Shown: positions 26,796 through 35,079, counted from the first letter of the stretch. The stretch is 64,000 bases of DNA from Stenotrophomonas sp. ZAC14D1_NAIMI4_1 (GCF_003086775.1 NZ_CP026001.1:584407-648406), one strand, 5' to 3'. Made by a program: numbers and translations. The notes: generated by a model not told the origin, from the sequence alone.

Positions 26796-27209
26796 ATGAA
26801 AGTCATGGTCATCGTCAAAGCCAACGCCGATTCCGAAGCCGGCCGCCTGCCCAGCGAAGCGGAACTGGCCGAAATGGGCGCCTACAACGAACAACTCGTC
26901 GCCGCCGGCATCATGCTCGCCGGCGAAGGCCTGCACGCCACCGCACGCGGCCGCCGCATTCATTTTGGCGCCGCCGCCCCGCAGGTGCAGGCCGGGCCGT
27001 TCGGGCCGCCCAGCGAGCAGATCGCCGGCTTCTGGCTGTGGAACGTGCGCTCGCTGGACGAGGCCGTCGAATGGGCCAGCCGCGCCCCGTTCGGCGCCGG
27101 CGGCACCCTCGAGCTGCGCCCGCTGATCACCGCCGAGGATTTCGGCGAAGCCTTCACTCCCGAATTACAGCAGCAGGAACAGCGTCTGCGGGAACAGCTC
27201 GCAGATTGA
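26796..27209 (+). CDS. YCII/DGPF-domain protein
   Basis: A 137-residue protein (MKVMVIVKANADSEAG) with the YCII fold: an N-terminal strand, LVAAGIMLAGEGLHA, a QAGPFGPPSEQIAGFWLW segment equivalent to the DGPF motif, and GTLELRPLI. A GGGAG ribosome binding site precedes the ATG. It is first in a same-strand series with two VOC genes, DUF1428 and an ECF42-like sigma factor, so it is likely part of that operon and its product may act with or be controlled by the sigma factor. Confidence 0.85.
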   Translation: MKVMVIVKANADSEAGRLPSEAELAEMGAYNEQLVAAGIMLAGEGLHATARGRRIHFGAAAPQVQAGPFGPPSEQIAGFWLWNVRSLDEAVEWASRAPFGAGGTLELRPLITAEDFGEAFTPELQQQEQRLREQLAD

Positions 27210-27270
27210 TCGGATTGACCCGACCCTTCGCCGGGAATGCCCCGGCGCTTCCACCCAACGGAGCACTGCC

Positions 27271-27693
27271 ATGAAACTGATTCCCTTCCTTGGCTTCAGC
27301 GGCCAGGCCCACGATGCGATGGCCTTCTATGCCAAGGCCCTCGGTGGCCAGGTCACCTCGGAAATGAAGTACCGCGACATGCCGCCTTCCGACGGCTCGC
27401 CGGGCTGCAATGAAATGCCCGCCGAGACCCTCGACCATGTGGCGCACAGCCAGCTGGAGATCGACGGCGCGATCCTGATGGCGGCTGATGGCCCGGGTGG
27501 CGGCGAGGGCGGGTCGACCACGATCAATGTCGACGTCGGCAGCATCGAGGAAGCCGAGCGCGTGTTTGCCGCGCTGGCCGAGGGCGGGCAGGTGCAGATG
27601 CCCATTGCCGAAACCTTCTGGGCCCATCGCTGGGGCATGCTGATCGACCGCTACGGCAAGCCGTGGATGGTCAACTGCATGAAGCAGCCCTGA
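27271..27693 (+). CDS. VOC-superfamily protein (PhnB/3-demethylubiquinone-like)
   Basis: A 140-residue VOC protein: MKLIPFLGFSGQAHDAMAFYAKALGG is the PhnB-type first strand-helix unit, and MLIDRYGKPWMVNC the last. The canonical metal ligands of glyoxalases are only partly evident, as is common in the PhnB-like branch, so enzymatic activity is uncertain. It lies in the YCII-VOC-VOC-DUF1428-ECF42 series, 61 nt after the YCII gene. Confidence 0.85.
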   Translation: MKLIPFLGFSGQAHDAMAFYAKALGGQVTSEMKYRDMPPSDGSPGCNEMPAETLDHVAHSQLEIDGAILMAADGPGGGEGGSTTINVDVGSIEEAERVFAALAEGGQVQMPIAETFWAHRWGMLIDRYGKPWMVNCMKQP

Positions 27694-27739
27694 TCCATTC
27701 CACCCCCCATCACCCACCACCCGCACAGGAACCGCAACG

Positions 27740-28150
27740 ATGAGCGCACCGCAACCGCAGATGATCTTCGTCAACCTGCCCGTGCAGGACCTGCAACAGT
27801 CCAAGGACTTCTTCAGCGCGCTGGGCTACAGCTTCAACCCGGCGTACACCAACGAAGATGCCGCCTGCATGGTCATCAGCGAGAGCATCTTCGTGATGCT
27901 GCTGGTCAAGCCGTTCTTCCAGCAGTTCACCAACAAGGGCATCGCCGATGCGCATGCGCAGACCGAGGTGATCACCTGCCTGTCGGCCGACAGCCGCAAG
28001 GCGGTGGACGTGATGGTGGACAAGGCGGTGGCCGCCGGTGGCAGCGAACCGCAACCGGCGCGCGATTACGGTTTCATGTACCAGCGCGGCTTCCAGGACC
28101 TGGATGGCCACCTGTGGGAAATCGCACACATGGAGGGCGAGCCGGGCTGA
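27740..28150 (+). CDS. VOC-superfamily glyoxalase-like protein
   Basis: A 136-residue protein (MSAPQPQMIFVNLPVQDLQQSKDFFSALGYSF) with two beta-alpha-beta-beta-beta units; DYGFMYQRGFQDLDGHLWEI is the terminal strand pair with the usual His and Glu. Such proteins act in glutathione-linked detoxification or bind toxic small molecules. The preceding gene ends 46 nt upstream. Likely co-transcribed with the neighbouring YCII, VOC and DUF1428 genes. Confidence 0.85.
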   Translation: MSAPQPQMIFVNLPVQDLQQSKDFFSALGYSFNPAYTNEDAACMVISESIFVMLLVKPFFQQFTNKGIADAHAQTEVITCLSADSRKAVDVMVDKAVAAGGSEPQPARDYGFMYQRGFQDLDGHLWEIAHMEGEPG

Positions 28151-28174
28151 CGGCGCGCCTCGAGGAGGAAAACC

Positions 28175-28531
28175 ATGGCTTACGTGGATGCTTACGTGCT
28201 GCCGTGCCCGCAGGACAAGGTGGCCGACTACCGCCGCCTTGCCCGCAAGGCCGGCACGGTCTGGAAGGATCACGGCGCGCTGCAGTACATGGAATGCGTG
28301 GCCGATGATGTCGAACCCGGGAAGTCCACCTCGTTCCCGCGCGCGGTGAAGGCCAAGCCGGGGGAAACGGTCATCGTCGCGTTCGTGGTGTTCCGCTCGC
28401 GCGCTGCGCGCGACCGTATCAACGCCAAGGTGATGGCCGACCCGCGCCTGGCCAGCATCGGCCCCAAGGACATGCCGTTCGATACCAGGCGCATGTTCTG
28501 GGGCGGCTTCAAGCCGATTGTCCAGGCATGA
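28175..28531 (+). CDS. DUF1428 protein
   Basis: A 118-residue protein starting MAYVDAYVLPCPQDKVADYR and ending FWGGFKPIVQA, the conserved ends of DUF1428 (E. coli YbaA family), with a dimeric alpha/beta-barrel fold. Function unknown in the family. A GGAGGA ribosome binding site lies upstream. It is the last small gene before the sigma factor in this cluster. Confidence 0.85.
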   Translation: MAYVDAYVLPCPQDKVADYRRLARKAGTVWKDHGALQYMECVADDVEPGKSTSFPRAVKAKPGETVIVAFVVFRSRAARDRINAKVMADPRLASIGPKDMPFDTRRMFWGGFKPIVQA

Positions 28532-28576
28532 GTGCTTGCGCTTGTGCGGGCACGGCCTGCGTGCTGTGATCGGCGC

Positions 28577-29863
28577 ATGACCGAGCCCGCCCTGAGCCAG
28601 CGCCTGGAAACCCTCTGGCGGATGGAATCGCCGGTATTGATCGCGCGCCTTGCGCGGCTGCTCGGCGGTGATGTCGGCCGTGCCGAGGAGCTGGCACAGG
28701 ACACCTGGCTGGCCGCGCTGGAGCGCTGGCCGGCGCAGGGCATCCCGGACAATCCCGGAGCCTGGCTGATGACCACTGCGCGCAACCGTGCCATCGATGT
28801 GCTGCGCCAGCACCAGCGCGTGGCGCAGCAGCATGCGCAATGGGGCGATGAACTGCACCCGGCGGCGTTGCCTGCGCCCGATGATACCCAGGCCCTGGAA
28901 GACGACCTCGGCGATGACCTGCTGCGGTTGATGTTCGTGGCCTGCCATCCGGTGCTGCCGGCCGATGCACGGGTGGCGCTGACCCTGCGCCTGCTGGGCG
29001 GGCTGACCACCACCGAGATTGCCCGCGCCTTCCTGCAGCCCGAGCCCACCATCGCCCAGCGCATCGTGCGCGCCAAGCGCACCCTGGTACAGAAGCAGGT
29101 GCCTTATGAAGTGCCGCGCGCCGAGGCGTTGCCCGAGCGGCTGGCGTCGGTGCTGGAAGCGATCTACCTGGTCTTCAACGAAGGCTACGCGGCCAGCGCC
29201 GGCGATGACTGGATGCGCCCGGCGCTGTGCGAGGAGGCGTTGCGACTGGCCCGCATCCTGGCCCATCGGCTGCCTGCACCGCCGGTGCTGGGGCTGTTGG
29301 CACTGATGGAACTGCAGGCCTCGCGTGCCGCAGCGCGCGTCGATGCACAGGGCCAGCCGGTATTGCTGGACGTGCAGAACCGCGCGCGTTGGGACTGGCT
29401 GCAGATTGAGCGCGGGCAGCAGGTGCTGCAGCGTGCGCTGGAGGCCGGCGGTGGCGACGACGCCTATGTGCTGCAGGCCCGAATCGCGGCCTGCCATGCC
29501 ACTGCGCGCCGCGCCGACGATACCGACTGGGCGCGCATCGCCGCACTGTATGCACAGTTGCTGCAGGTGATGCCGTCGCCGGTCGTGGCCCTCAACCGGA
29601 TGGTGGCGGTGTCGCGCAGCGATGGCGCGTTTGCGGCCTGGGCGCTGCTGCAACCGTTGCTGGTCGATGCACGGTTGCAGGGCTATGCGCCCTTGCAGGT
29701 GGTGCGTGGCGACCTGCTGCAGCAGCTGGGCCGGCATGATGATGCCGCCAGCGCCTTCCATCAGGCCGCCGCGATGACCGGCAACGCCCGCGAGCGCGCG
29801 CTGCTGCTGGCGCGTGCCCAAGCGTCGGGGTCAGAGCCCTTTTCCACCGGAAAAGGGATCTGA
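28577..29863 (+). CDS. ECF42-like RNA polymerase sigma factor with C-terminal TPR-like domain
   Basis: A 428-residue sigma factor. Region 2 spans about residues 15-85 with DTWLAALERWP and NPGAWLMTTARNRAIDVLR. Region 4 has LTLRLLGGLTTTEIARAFLQPEPTIAQRIVRAKRTL. A long C-terminal domain of about 240 residues has the VFNEGYAAS motif and TPR-like helices (LYAQLLQVMPSPVVALNRMVAV), typical of group ECF42. That group is linked to DGPF genes instead of anti-sigma factors; two DGPF genes are here. The last eleven residues, GSEPFSTGKGI, are encoded by an inserted inverted repeat that also supplies the TGA stop, so the natural C-terminus has probably been replaced. Confidence 0.88.
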   Translation: MTEPALSQRLETLWRMESPVLIARLARLLGGDVGRAEELAQDTWLAALERWPAQGIPDNPGAWLMTTARNRAIDVLRQHQRVAQQHAQWGDELHPAALPAPDDTQALEDDLGDDLLRLMFVACHPVLPADARVALTLRLLGGLTTTEIARAFLQPEPTIAQRIVRAKRTLVQKQVPYEVPRAEALPERLASVLEAIYLVFNEGYAASAGDDWMRPALCEEALRLARILAHRLPAPPVLGLLALMELQASRAAARVDAQGQPVLLDVQNRARWDWLQIERGQQVLQRALEAGGGDDAYVLQARIAACHATARRADDTDWARIAALYAQLLQVMPSPVVALNRMVAVSRSDGAFAAWALLQPLLVDARLQGYAPLQVVRGDLLQQLGRHDDAASAFHQAAAMTGNARERALLLARAQASGSEPFSTGKGI

Positions 29864-29867
29864 CTCC
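29827..29867. repeat. GGGGTCAGA inverted repeat, copy 1
   Basis: Arms GGGGTCAGAGCCCTTTTCC and GGAAAAGGGATCTGACTCC around a short ACC loop; nearly perfect. It overlaps the last codons and stop of the ECF42 gene. A second copy is at 49350-49388. May act as a terminator. Confidence 0.8.
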
Positions 29868-29877
29868 TTCTTGTTGA

Positions 29878-29902
29878 GTGCCGACCAACGGTCGGCACCC
29901 AC
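29878..29902. repeat. REP-like hairpin, GGTGG-tipped variant
   Basis: GTGCCGACC-AAC-GGTCGGCAC followed by CCACC. The GTAG tip of standard REPs is replaced by GGTGG (minus strand). Similar units occur at 63.7-63.8 kb. Confidence 0.65.
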
Positions 29903-29927
29903 CGGCAGCCGCAGGGAATCTGTCGAA

Positions 29928-30108
29928 GGCGGGGTGGGTCCGGTTGCGGGGGCGTGAGCCGCATGGGCCCGAGGCATGCCTCGGGCGGGTTGGGCAGGAC
30001 GGCCAACCCCGGTCTTGCCGTGTGCGCAGGACAGCGCACACGAGCAAGCGGCGACCGAGCTTACATGGACGTACTTGCAGCGTCCCCCGCAACCGGACCC
30101 ACCCCGCC
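29928..30108 (+). repeat. Three-way-junction repeat, copy H3 with a 79-nt insertion
   Basis: A perfect 25-bp stem (29928-29952 with 30084-30108; begins GGCGGGGTGGGTCCGG) encloses 131 nt. The ends match the H1/H2 core (CGTGAGCCGCATGG and GCGGCGACCGAGC, then TACATGGACGTA). About 79 extra bases sit in the apical loop of the first inner hairpin and themselves form CCCGAGG-CATG-CCTCGGG-type and GTGTGCGC/GCGCACAC hairpins. Confidence 0.85.
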
Positions 30109-30223
30109 TATCCCACGGATAGCCCGCTGTTGCTGTTGCTTCGGCTCTGGCCTCTGCAGGTGCAGGGCGCAGCCCTGCCGAATCCCATTACACTCCGGAA
30201 GGATTTTCCTGCTGGAGAGAGCA

Positions 30224-31873
30224 ATGAAACGAGCAGTACTGGGCGTCCTGGCCCTGTCGGTGTCGAGCGCACTGATGGCCGCCACGCCGAAGTTCGACGG
30301 CGCGCGGATCTCCGCCGACGTCAAGGAACTGGCCTCCGACGCCTACGAAGGCCGCTCGCCGGCCACCGCGGGCGAAGAGAAGACCATTGCCTACCTCAGC
30401 AAGCAGTTTGCCGCCGCCGGCCTGCAGCCGGGCGGTGACCTGCAGGATGGCAAGCGCCTGTGGACCCAGGCGGTACCGCTGCGCAAGGGCGACATCGTCG
30501 GCACCCCGCAGCTGGCCCTGCACCAGGGCGGCAAGACCCTCACCCTCGACCAGGGCAAGCAGATCGCCGTGCGCGCGGCCATGAACGGCGCCACCGACGT
30601 CGACATCAGCAAGGCGCCGCTGGTCTTCCTCGGCTACGGCGTGAAGGCGCCGGAGCGCAACTGGGATGACTTCAAGGGCGTGGACCTGAAGGGCAAGATC
30701 GCCGTCGTGCTGATCAACGATCCTGATTTCGAGACCGGCAAGGGCGACTTCGACGGCAAGGGCATGACCTGGTACGGGCGCTGGCCGTACAAGTACGAAG
30801 AGGGCGCACGCCAGGGCGCACTCGGCGTGCTGATCGTGCACGAGACCGCACCGGCCTCCTACGGCTGGGCCACCGTGGCCGGCTCCAACACCAACACCAT
30901 GTTCGACGTGGTGCGCGACAACCCGGCCGAAACCCACCCGCTGCTGGAAGGCTGGATCCAGCGTGACCTGGCCGTCGAGCTGTTCCGCGCGGCCGGGCAG
31001 GATTTCGAGGCGCTGAAGAAGAAGGCGCAGCAGCGCGACTTCACCCCGGTGGCGCTGACCGGCGCCAGCCTGGATGCGAAGTACGCAGTGAAGACCGAGG
31101 TGATCACTTCGCACAACGTGGCCGCACGCCTGGAGGGCAGCAGCCACCCGGACGAGACGATCATCTACAGCGCGCACTGGGACCACATCGGCGTGGGCGA
31201 ACCGGATGCACGCGGCGACCGCATCTTCAACGGCGCGCTGGACAACGCCAGCGGCACCGCCTCGCTGATCGAGCTGGCCCGGGGCTTCGCCAAGGGCCCG
31301 CGCCCGCAGCGCTCGCTGCTGTTCCTGGCGGTGACCGCCGAGGAAAAGGGCCTGCTGGGTTCGGAGTACTACGCCACCCACCCGCTGTACCCGCTGGAAA
31401 CCACGGTGGCGGCGATCAACATGGATGGCATGGCACCGTTCGGTCCGTCGCGTGATTTCGGCATCTACGGCACCGCGCGCTTCGAACTGCTGGACCAGCT
31501 GAAGGACGTCGCCAAGGGCTGGGACATCCGCTACACCCCCGACCCGAAGCCGGAAGCGGGCCTGTTCTTCCGTTCCGACCACTTCTCGTTCGCCAAGCGC
31601 GGCGTGCCGGCGCTGTCCTGGTCGGCCGGCCGGGACTGGGTGAACGGTGGCGTGGCCGCCGGCAGGAAGGCTTCGGAGGATTACACCGCCAAGCGCTACC
31701 ACCAGCAGGGCGACGAGTGGCAGCCGGACTGGGTGTTTGCCGGTGCCGCGCGCGACCTGGAAGTGCTCTACACGCTGGGCAACCAGCTGGCCAACGCGCG
31801 CAGCTGGCCGAACTGGAGCACCGACGAGTCGTTCCGCGCCGTGCGTGACAGCAGCGCCGACCAGCGCAGATAA
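30224..31873 (+). CDS. Secreted M28-family zinc aminopeptidase with PA domain
   Basis: A 549-residue protein. Signal peptide MKRAVLGVLALSVSSALMA. A protease-associated insert occupies about residues 100-260. The M28 metal ligands are all present: SAHWDHIG (His, Asp), GALDNASGTA (bridging Asp), AEEKGLLGSEYY (catalytic and ligand Glu), INMDG (Asp) and RSDHFSF (His). Such enzymes are exported di-zinc aminopeptidases or carboxypeptidases that feed on peptides. Chosen start follows GGAGAGAGC. A REP pair follows the stop. Confidence 0.9.
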   Translation: MKRAVLGVLALSVSSALMAATPKFDGARISADVKELASDAYEGRSPATAGEEKTIAYLSKQFAAAGLQPGGDLQDGKRLWTQAVPLRKGDIVGTPQLALHQGGKTLTLDQGKQIAVRAAMNGATDVDISKAPLVFLGYGVKAPERNWDDFKGVDLKGKIAVVLINDPDFETGKGDFDGKGMTWYGRWPYKYEEGARQGALGVLIVHETAPASYGWATVAGSNTNTMFDVVRDNPAETHPLLEGWIQRDLAVELFRAAGQDFEALKKKAQQRDFTPVALTGASLDAKYAVKTEVITSHNVAARLEGSSHPDETIIYSAHWDHIGVGEPDARGDRIFNGALDNASGTASLIELARGFAKGPRPQRSLLFLAVTAEEKGLLGSEYYATHPLYPLETTVAAINMDGMAPFGPSRDFGIYGTARFELLDQLKDVAKGWDIRYTPDPKPEAGLFFRSDHFSFAKRGVPALSWSAGRDWVNGGVAAGRKASEDYTAKRYHQQGDEWQPDWVFAGAARDLEVLYTLGNQLANARSWPNWSTDESFRAVRDSSADQRR

Positions 31874-31882
31874 GAAGGACCG

Positions 31883-31957
31883 GTAGTGCCGGCCGCTGGC
31901 CGGCATTCCTGCGAGGCTTGCGGAGATAACGGGAAGCCGGCCAGCGGCCGGCACTAC
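31883..31957. repeat. Inverted pair of GTAG REPs
   Basis: GTAG-TGCCGGCC-GCT-GGCCGGCA (31883-31905) and AGCCGGCC-AGC-GGCCGGCA-CTAC (31935-31957), tips facing outward. Located between the M28 peptidase and the LytS-type kinase; may act as a terminator. Confidence 0.85.
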
Positions 31958-32061
31958 CAGAACCGCTTCCATCCCCGCTTTCCGGGGCTTCGTCGCAGGC
32001 CGCTTGTTTGCCCGGTGGGCCGGCCTATGCTCGGCTCACCCCCTTCCTCCAAGGCGCCGCC

Positions 32062-33321
32062 GTGATCGCCAGCTTCACTCTCATCCTCCGTCACCTGTTG
32101 GCCTGGGCCGTGGCACTGCTGGTGGCCGGCATGGTCTGGAGCGGCATCTTCAGCGGCATGAACGACGGCCCGGGCTGGATTTTCGGCCTGCTGGCGATGT
32201 TCCTGATGATCAGCGCACTGGGTAGTGCCATCACCCACGTGCGCCGGGTATGGCTGATCGCGGGGCGGCTGGACGGCAGCACCCTGTCCGGCCACCAGCG
32301 CCGCCAGATCGAGGTACCGCTGGATGCCGGCCCGGCCTTTGCCCTGGTCGAGGCCGCCGTGGCCGAACTGCCGCGGGTGGAAGACGTGGAAAGCGCCGCC
32401 GGCAGCCTGCAGGTGCGCGCCTACGTGCGCCGCGTCGATCCGTGGAATGGCCGCCAGCCGTCGCGCTGGAACCTGCCGGCGCGGCTGGCCATCAAGCGCA
32501 ACAGCGTGCAGGCCACGGTCACCCCGGGGCAGGGCACCAGCACGGTCACCCTGCTGTTCGAACCCGATGCCGGCTGGTGGGCCGATCTGCTGGCGCTGGA
32601 TGAGGGCAGCAACTTCGAGAACGCCGAAGCGGTCACCCGTGCGATCACCCGCCGGGTGGCCGACCAGCGCCGCGACGAGCAGGCCGCCGCCGAACAGACC
32701 CAGGTGGAAAAGGAACTGTCGGTGGCCCGCCTGAACCTGCTGCACGCGCAGGTGGAACCGCACTTCCTCTACAACACCCTGGCCAACGCGCAGGTGCTCA
32801 CGCGCACCGATCCGGGCCGTGCCGAACAGATGCTCGGCCACCTCATCCAGTACCTGCGCAGCTCCCTGCCGCAGGTGGATGAATCGGTGTCCACGCTGGG
32901 CGTGGAGCTGGAGCGCACCCGCGCCTACCTGGAAATTCTGCGTATCCGCATGGGCGCGCGGCTGGCGGTGGAAGTGCAGGTGCCCAACGAGCTGCACGGC
33001 GTGCACATGCCCGCGATGGCGCTGCAGACGCTGGTGGAAAACGCGATCAAGCATGGCCTGGAACCCAAGCCCGGCGGCGGCACGATCTGGATCCTGGCGC
33101 GTGGCTTCGACGACCACGTGACGGTGACCGTGGCCGACGATGGCCTGGGCTTCGGCCAGGGCACCAGTGGCACCGGCATCGGCCTGAAGAACCTGCGCGA
33201 GCGCCTGCGCCTGACCTGTGGCGAGCAGGCGGGCGTGGCGATCGTCGCCAATTTCCCCAGCGGCGTGGCCGCCACCATGACCCTGCCGCAGCCGGCCAAG
33301 GAACGCAGCCATGCCGCTTGA
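32062..33321 (+). CDS. LytS/YehU-type sensor histidine kinase
   Basis: About 419 residues from a GTG start giving (M)IASFTLILRHLLAW, placed after an AAGG; the ATG-less region upstream makes this the best start. Two transmembrane helices lie within the first 70 residues. The His_kinase domain has VEPHFLYNTLANAQ with the phosphorylated histidine, and the ATPase has LVENAIKHGLEP, DDGLGFG and GTGIGLKNLRERL. No extracytoplasmic sensor domain is evident. It overlaps the LytTR regulator gene by 11 nt, forming a two-component system. Confidence 0.88.
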   Translation: MIASFTLILRHLLAWAVALLVAGMVWSGIFSGMNDGPGWIFGLLAMFLMISALGSAITHVRRVWLIAGRLDGSTLSGHQRRQIEVPLDAGPAFALVEAAVAELPRVEDVESAAGSLQVRAYVRRVDPWNGRQPSRWNLPARLAIKRNSVQATVTPGQGTSTVTLLFEPDAGWWADLLALDEGSNFENAEAVTRAITRRVADQRRDEQAAAEQTQVEKELSVARLNLLHAQVEPHFLYNTLANAQVLTRTDPGRAEQMLGHLIQYLRSSLPQVDESVSTLGVELERTRAYLEILRIRMGARLAVEVQVPNELHGVHMPAMALQTLVENAIKHGLEPKPGGGTIWILARGFDDHVTVTVADDGLGFGQGTSGTGIGLKNLRERLRLTCGEQAGVAIVANFPSGVAATMTLPQPAKERSHAA

Positions 33322-34081
33322 AGCCCTGATCGCCGAAGACGAGGAACTGCTGCGGCAGTCGCTGGTGGAACAACTGGGCCGGTTGTGGCCGGAACTGAAG
33401 CTGGTGGCCGAATGCGAGGACGGCGCCAGTGCGCTGGAACAGCTGGCCGAGAAGCAGCCGGACATTGCCTTCCTGGATATCCGCATGCCCGGCATCAGCG
33501 GCATCGAAGTGGCCCGCGCGCTGTCCGAACTGAGCCCGCGCACGCAGGTGGTGTTCGTCACCGCCTACGACCAGTACGCCATCGATGCGTTCGAGCAGGG
33601 CGCGATGGATTACCTGCTGAAGCCGGTCAGCGACGAGCGCCTGCTGGCCACCCGCGAACGCATCCTTTCGCGCCTGCCCAACACCCGCCAGGACGACGCG
33701 GTGCTGGAACGCCTGCTGCAGCGCCTGGGCCCCTCACAGGGGGCGGCCGACCGCCCGCCGCTGGCCTGGATCACCGCCAGCAACGGCCGTGACACGCAGT
33801 TGATCATGCTCGAGGACGTGGTCTATTTCCGCGCCGACAACAAGTACACCACGGTGGTCACCAGTGCTGGCGAAAGCCTGTTGCGCACGCCGCTGCGCGA
33901 ACTGCTGGAAGTGCTCGACCCGCAGCACTTCCGCCAGGTGCACCGTTCGACCATCGTCAACATGAAGGCGGTGGCGGCGGTCAGCCGCGATGACACCGGC
34001 CGCGGCGTGCTGCGCCTGCGCCAGCGGCCGGAGACGCTGGTGGTCAGCCAGCCGTTCATGAGCCTGTTCCGCGGCATGTAG
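33311..34081 (+). CDS. LytTR-family response regulator
   Basis: A 256-residue regulator. The receiver domain has the acidic pocket AEDEE (9-11), phospho-acceptor D56 in FLDIRMPG, T in VFVTAYD and K in LLKPVS. The DNA-binding LytTR domain covers about residues 150-250 with DVVYFRADNKYTTV and FRQVHRSTIVNMKAV. It pairs with the overlapping upstream LytS-type kinase. Target genes are not indicated nearby. A strong hairpin terminator follows. Confidence 0.9.
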   Translation: MPLEALIAEDEELLRQSLVEQLGRLWPELKLVAECEDGASALEQLAEKQPDIAFLDIRMPGISGIEVARALSELSPRTQVVFVTAYDQYAIDAFEQGAMDYLLKPVSDERLLATRERILSRLPNTRQDDAVLERLLQRLGPSQGAADRPPLAWITASNGRDTQLIMLEDVVYFRADNKYTTVVTSAGESLLRTPLRELLEVLDPQHFRQVHRSTIVNMKAVAAVSRDDTGRGVLRLRQRPETLVVSQPFMSLFRGM

Positions 34082-34087
34082 AAAGAA

Positions 34088-34119
34088 CAATGCCACCGTG
34101 ACTGTGCACGGTGGCATTG
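34088..34119. terminator. Bidirectional hairpin terminator
   Basis: A perfect 13-bp stem CAATGCCACCGTG / CACGGTGGCATTG with an ACTGTG loop, located just after the LytTR gene and before the convergent membrane protein gene. Confidence 0.75.
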
Positions 34120-34155
34120 TGGCTCCCCCCACTTCCCTGGATCGGTGCGCCGGTA

Positions 34156-34770
34156 TCAGTAGGCTGGCTGCAGGGTCAGATCGTGGTGGTGTTCGGTCTC
34201 GCCGACATGGTTGAGCCGGCCGACCAGTTCGGAGTGCTGCCGCATGCGCCCGATCTCGGTCATGATGCGGATGTCCTCGTGGCGCAGCTCGCGCCTGGAG
34301 GTGACGGCCTGCTTGTAGTCCAGCACTTCCGGGTAGTGCTCGGCCAGGTCCAGCGCCTCGGCCACGCACTCGACGCTGTCGGCCTTGGACGTGATGCGCG
34401 CGCGGCTGTTGAATGCCTTCATCCAGCGCTCGAAACCGGCCTGCTGGTCGAACATGTTGGCCATGAACCAGATCACGAACAGGATCGACACCCACGAACC
34501 GAACACCACGACCACGCGGGTGAAGGTGATGTGGTAATCGTCGCGCCAGAGGTAGTTGGCGATCAGGCCGAGGATGAGCAGGGACGCCGCCTGCCAGCCG
34601 ATGATCGAGGCAATCAGCCATTGGCACTTGGCCTGGGCCAGCACCGCCACTTCATCGCGGATCTGCTGCTCGCTCAGGTTGCGCCAGTGCGCGACCTGTT
34701 TGTCGAACGGGCTGTGGTAGAGCTCGTTGTCGCGAAGCAGTAGTCCCAAACCCTTGAACAAAGCAATCAT
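34156..34770 (-). CDS. Uncharacterised membrane protein, 204 aa
   Basis: Starts MIALFKGLGLLLRDNELYHSPF behind a GGAG ribosome binding site. Two transmembrane helices are centred near residues 60 and 95, on either side of a short WRDDYH loop. The C-terminal half is soluble and charged, with a helical stretch (KADSVECVAEALDLAEHYPEVLDYKQ). No family is recognised; it resembles small predicted membrane proteins with a cytoplasmic coil. It is monocistronic and convergent with the two-component system. Confidence 0.65.
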   Translation of the reverse strand: MIALFKGLGLLLRDNELYHSPFDKQVAHWRNLSEQQIRDEVAVLAQAKCQWLIASIIGWQAASLLILGLIANYLWRDDYHITFTRVVVVFGSWVSILFVIWFMANMFDQQAGFERWMKAFNSRARITSKADSVECVAEALDLAEHYPEVLDYKQAVTSRRELRHEDIRIMTEIGRMRQHSELVGRLNHVGETEHHHDLTLQPAY

Positions 34771-35079
34771 GGCTGGCTCCCTTGTGGAACGTGCGTCGAT
34801 CAGCATTGGACGGTGTGGCGGATTCAGTTCTAGCACTTCCAGCGGGCCGTGCAATGGGTGAAATGCCTAGGGGCGTAAGGGTTTTGTCTGAATGGGTGAA
34901 TGTTGCTGCGGCGCACCATCGCGCTCGGCGCCTGCTTCAAGATGTCGCAGGGTGAAATGTGCTGCGGCCGCACATGAAACTCCGGCTGACCCGCCGGGCT
35001 CGCCGCATCCGCCGTGATCGCCCAGAATCGAGGCTGACCGCGCAGACCGCGGCCGATTCCACCACCGCCTGGACCGAAG
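34771..35079. other. Intergenic region between divergent genes
   Basis: About 310 bases between the membrane protein and the DUF2236 gene. It should contain both promoters. I see no REP, no long palindrome and no supported small gene. Confidence 0.45.

Larger units (their letters stand above)
29864..30223. other. Gene-free stretch with hairpins before the M28 peptidase
   Basis: About 360 bases holding the end of the GGGGTCAGA repeat, a GGTGG hairpin, the large H3 element, and a small GCAGGGC-GCA-GCCCTGC hairpin (30162-30178). A TACACT hexamer and a GGAGAG ribosome binding site lie before the peptidase ATG. Confidence 0.8.
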
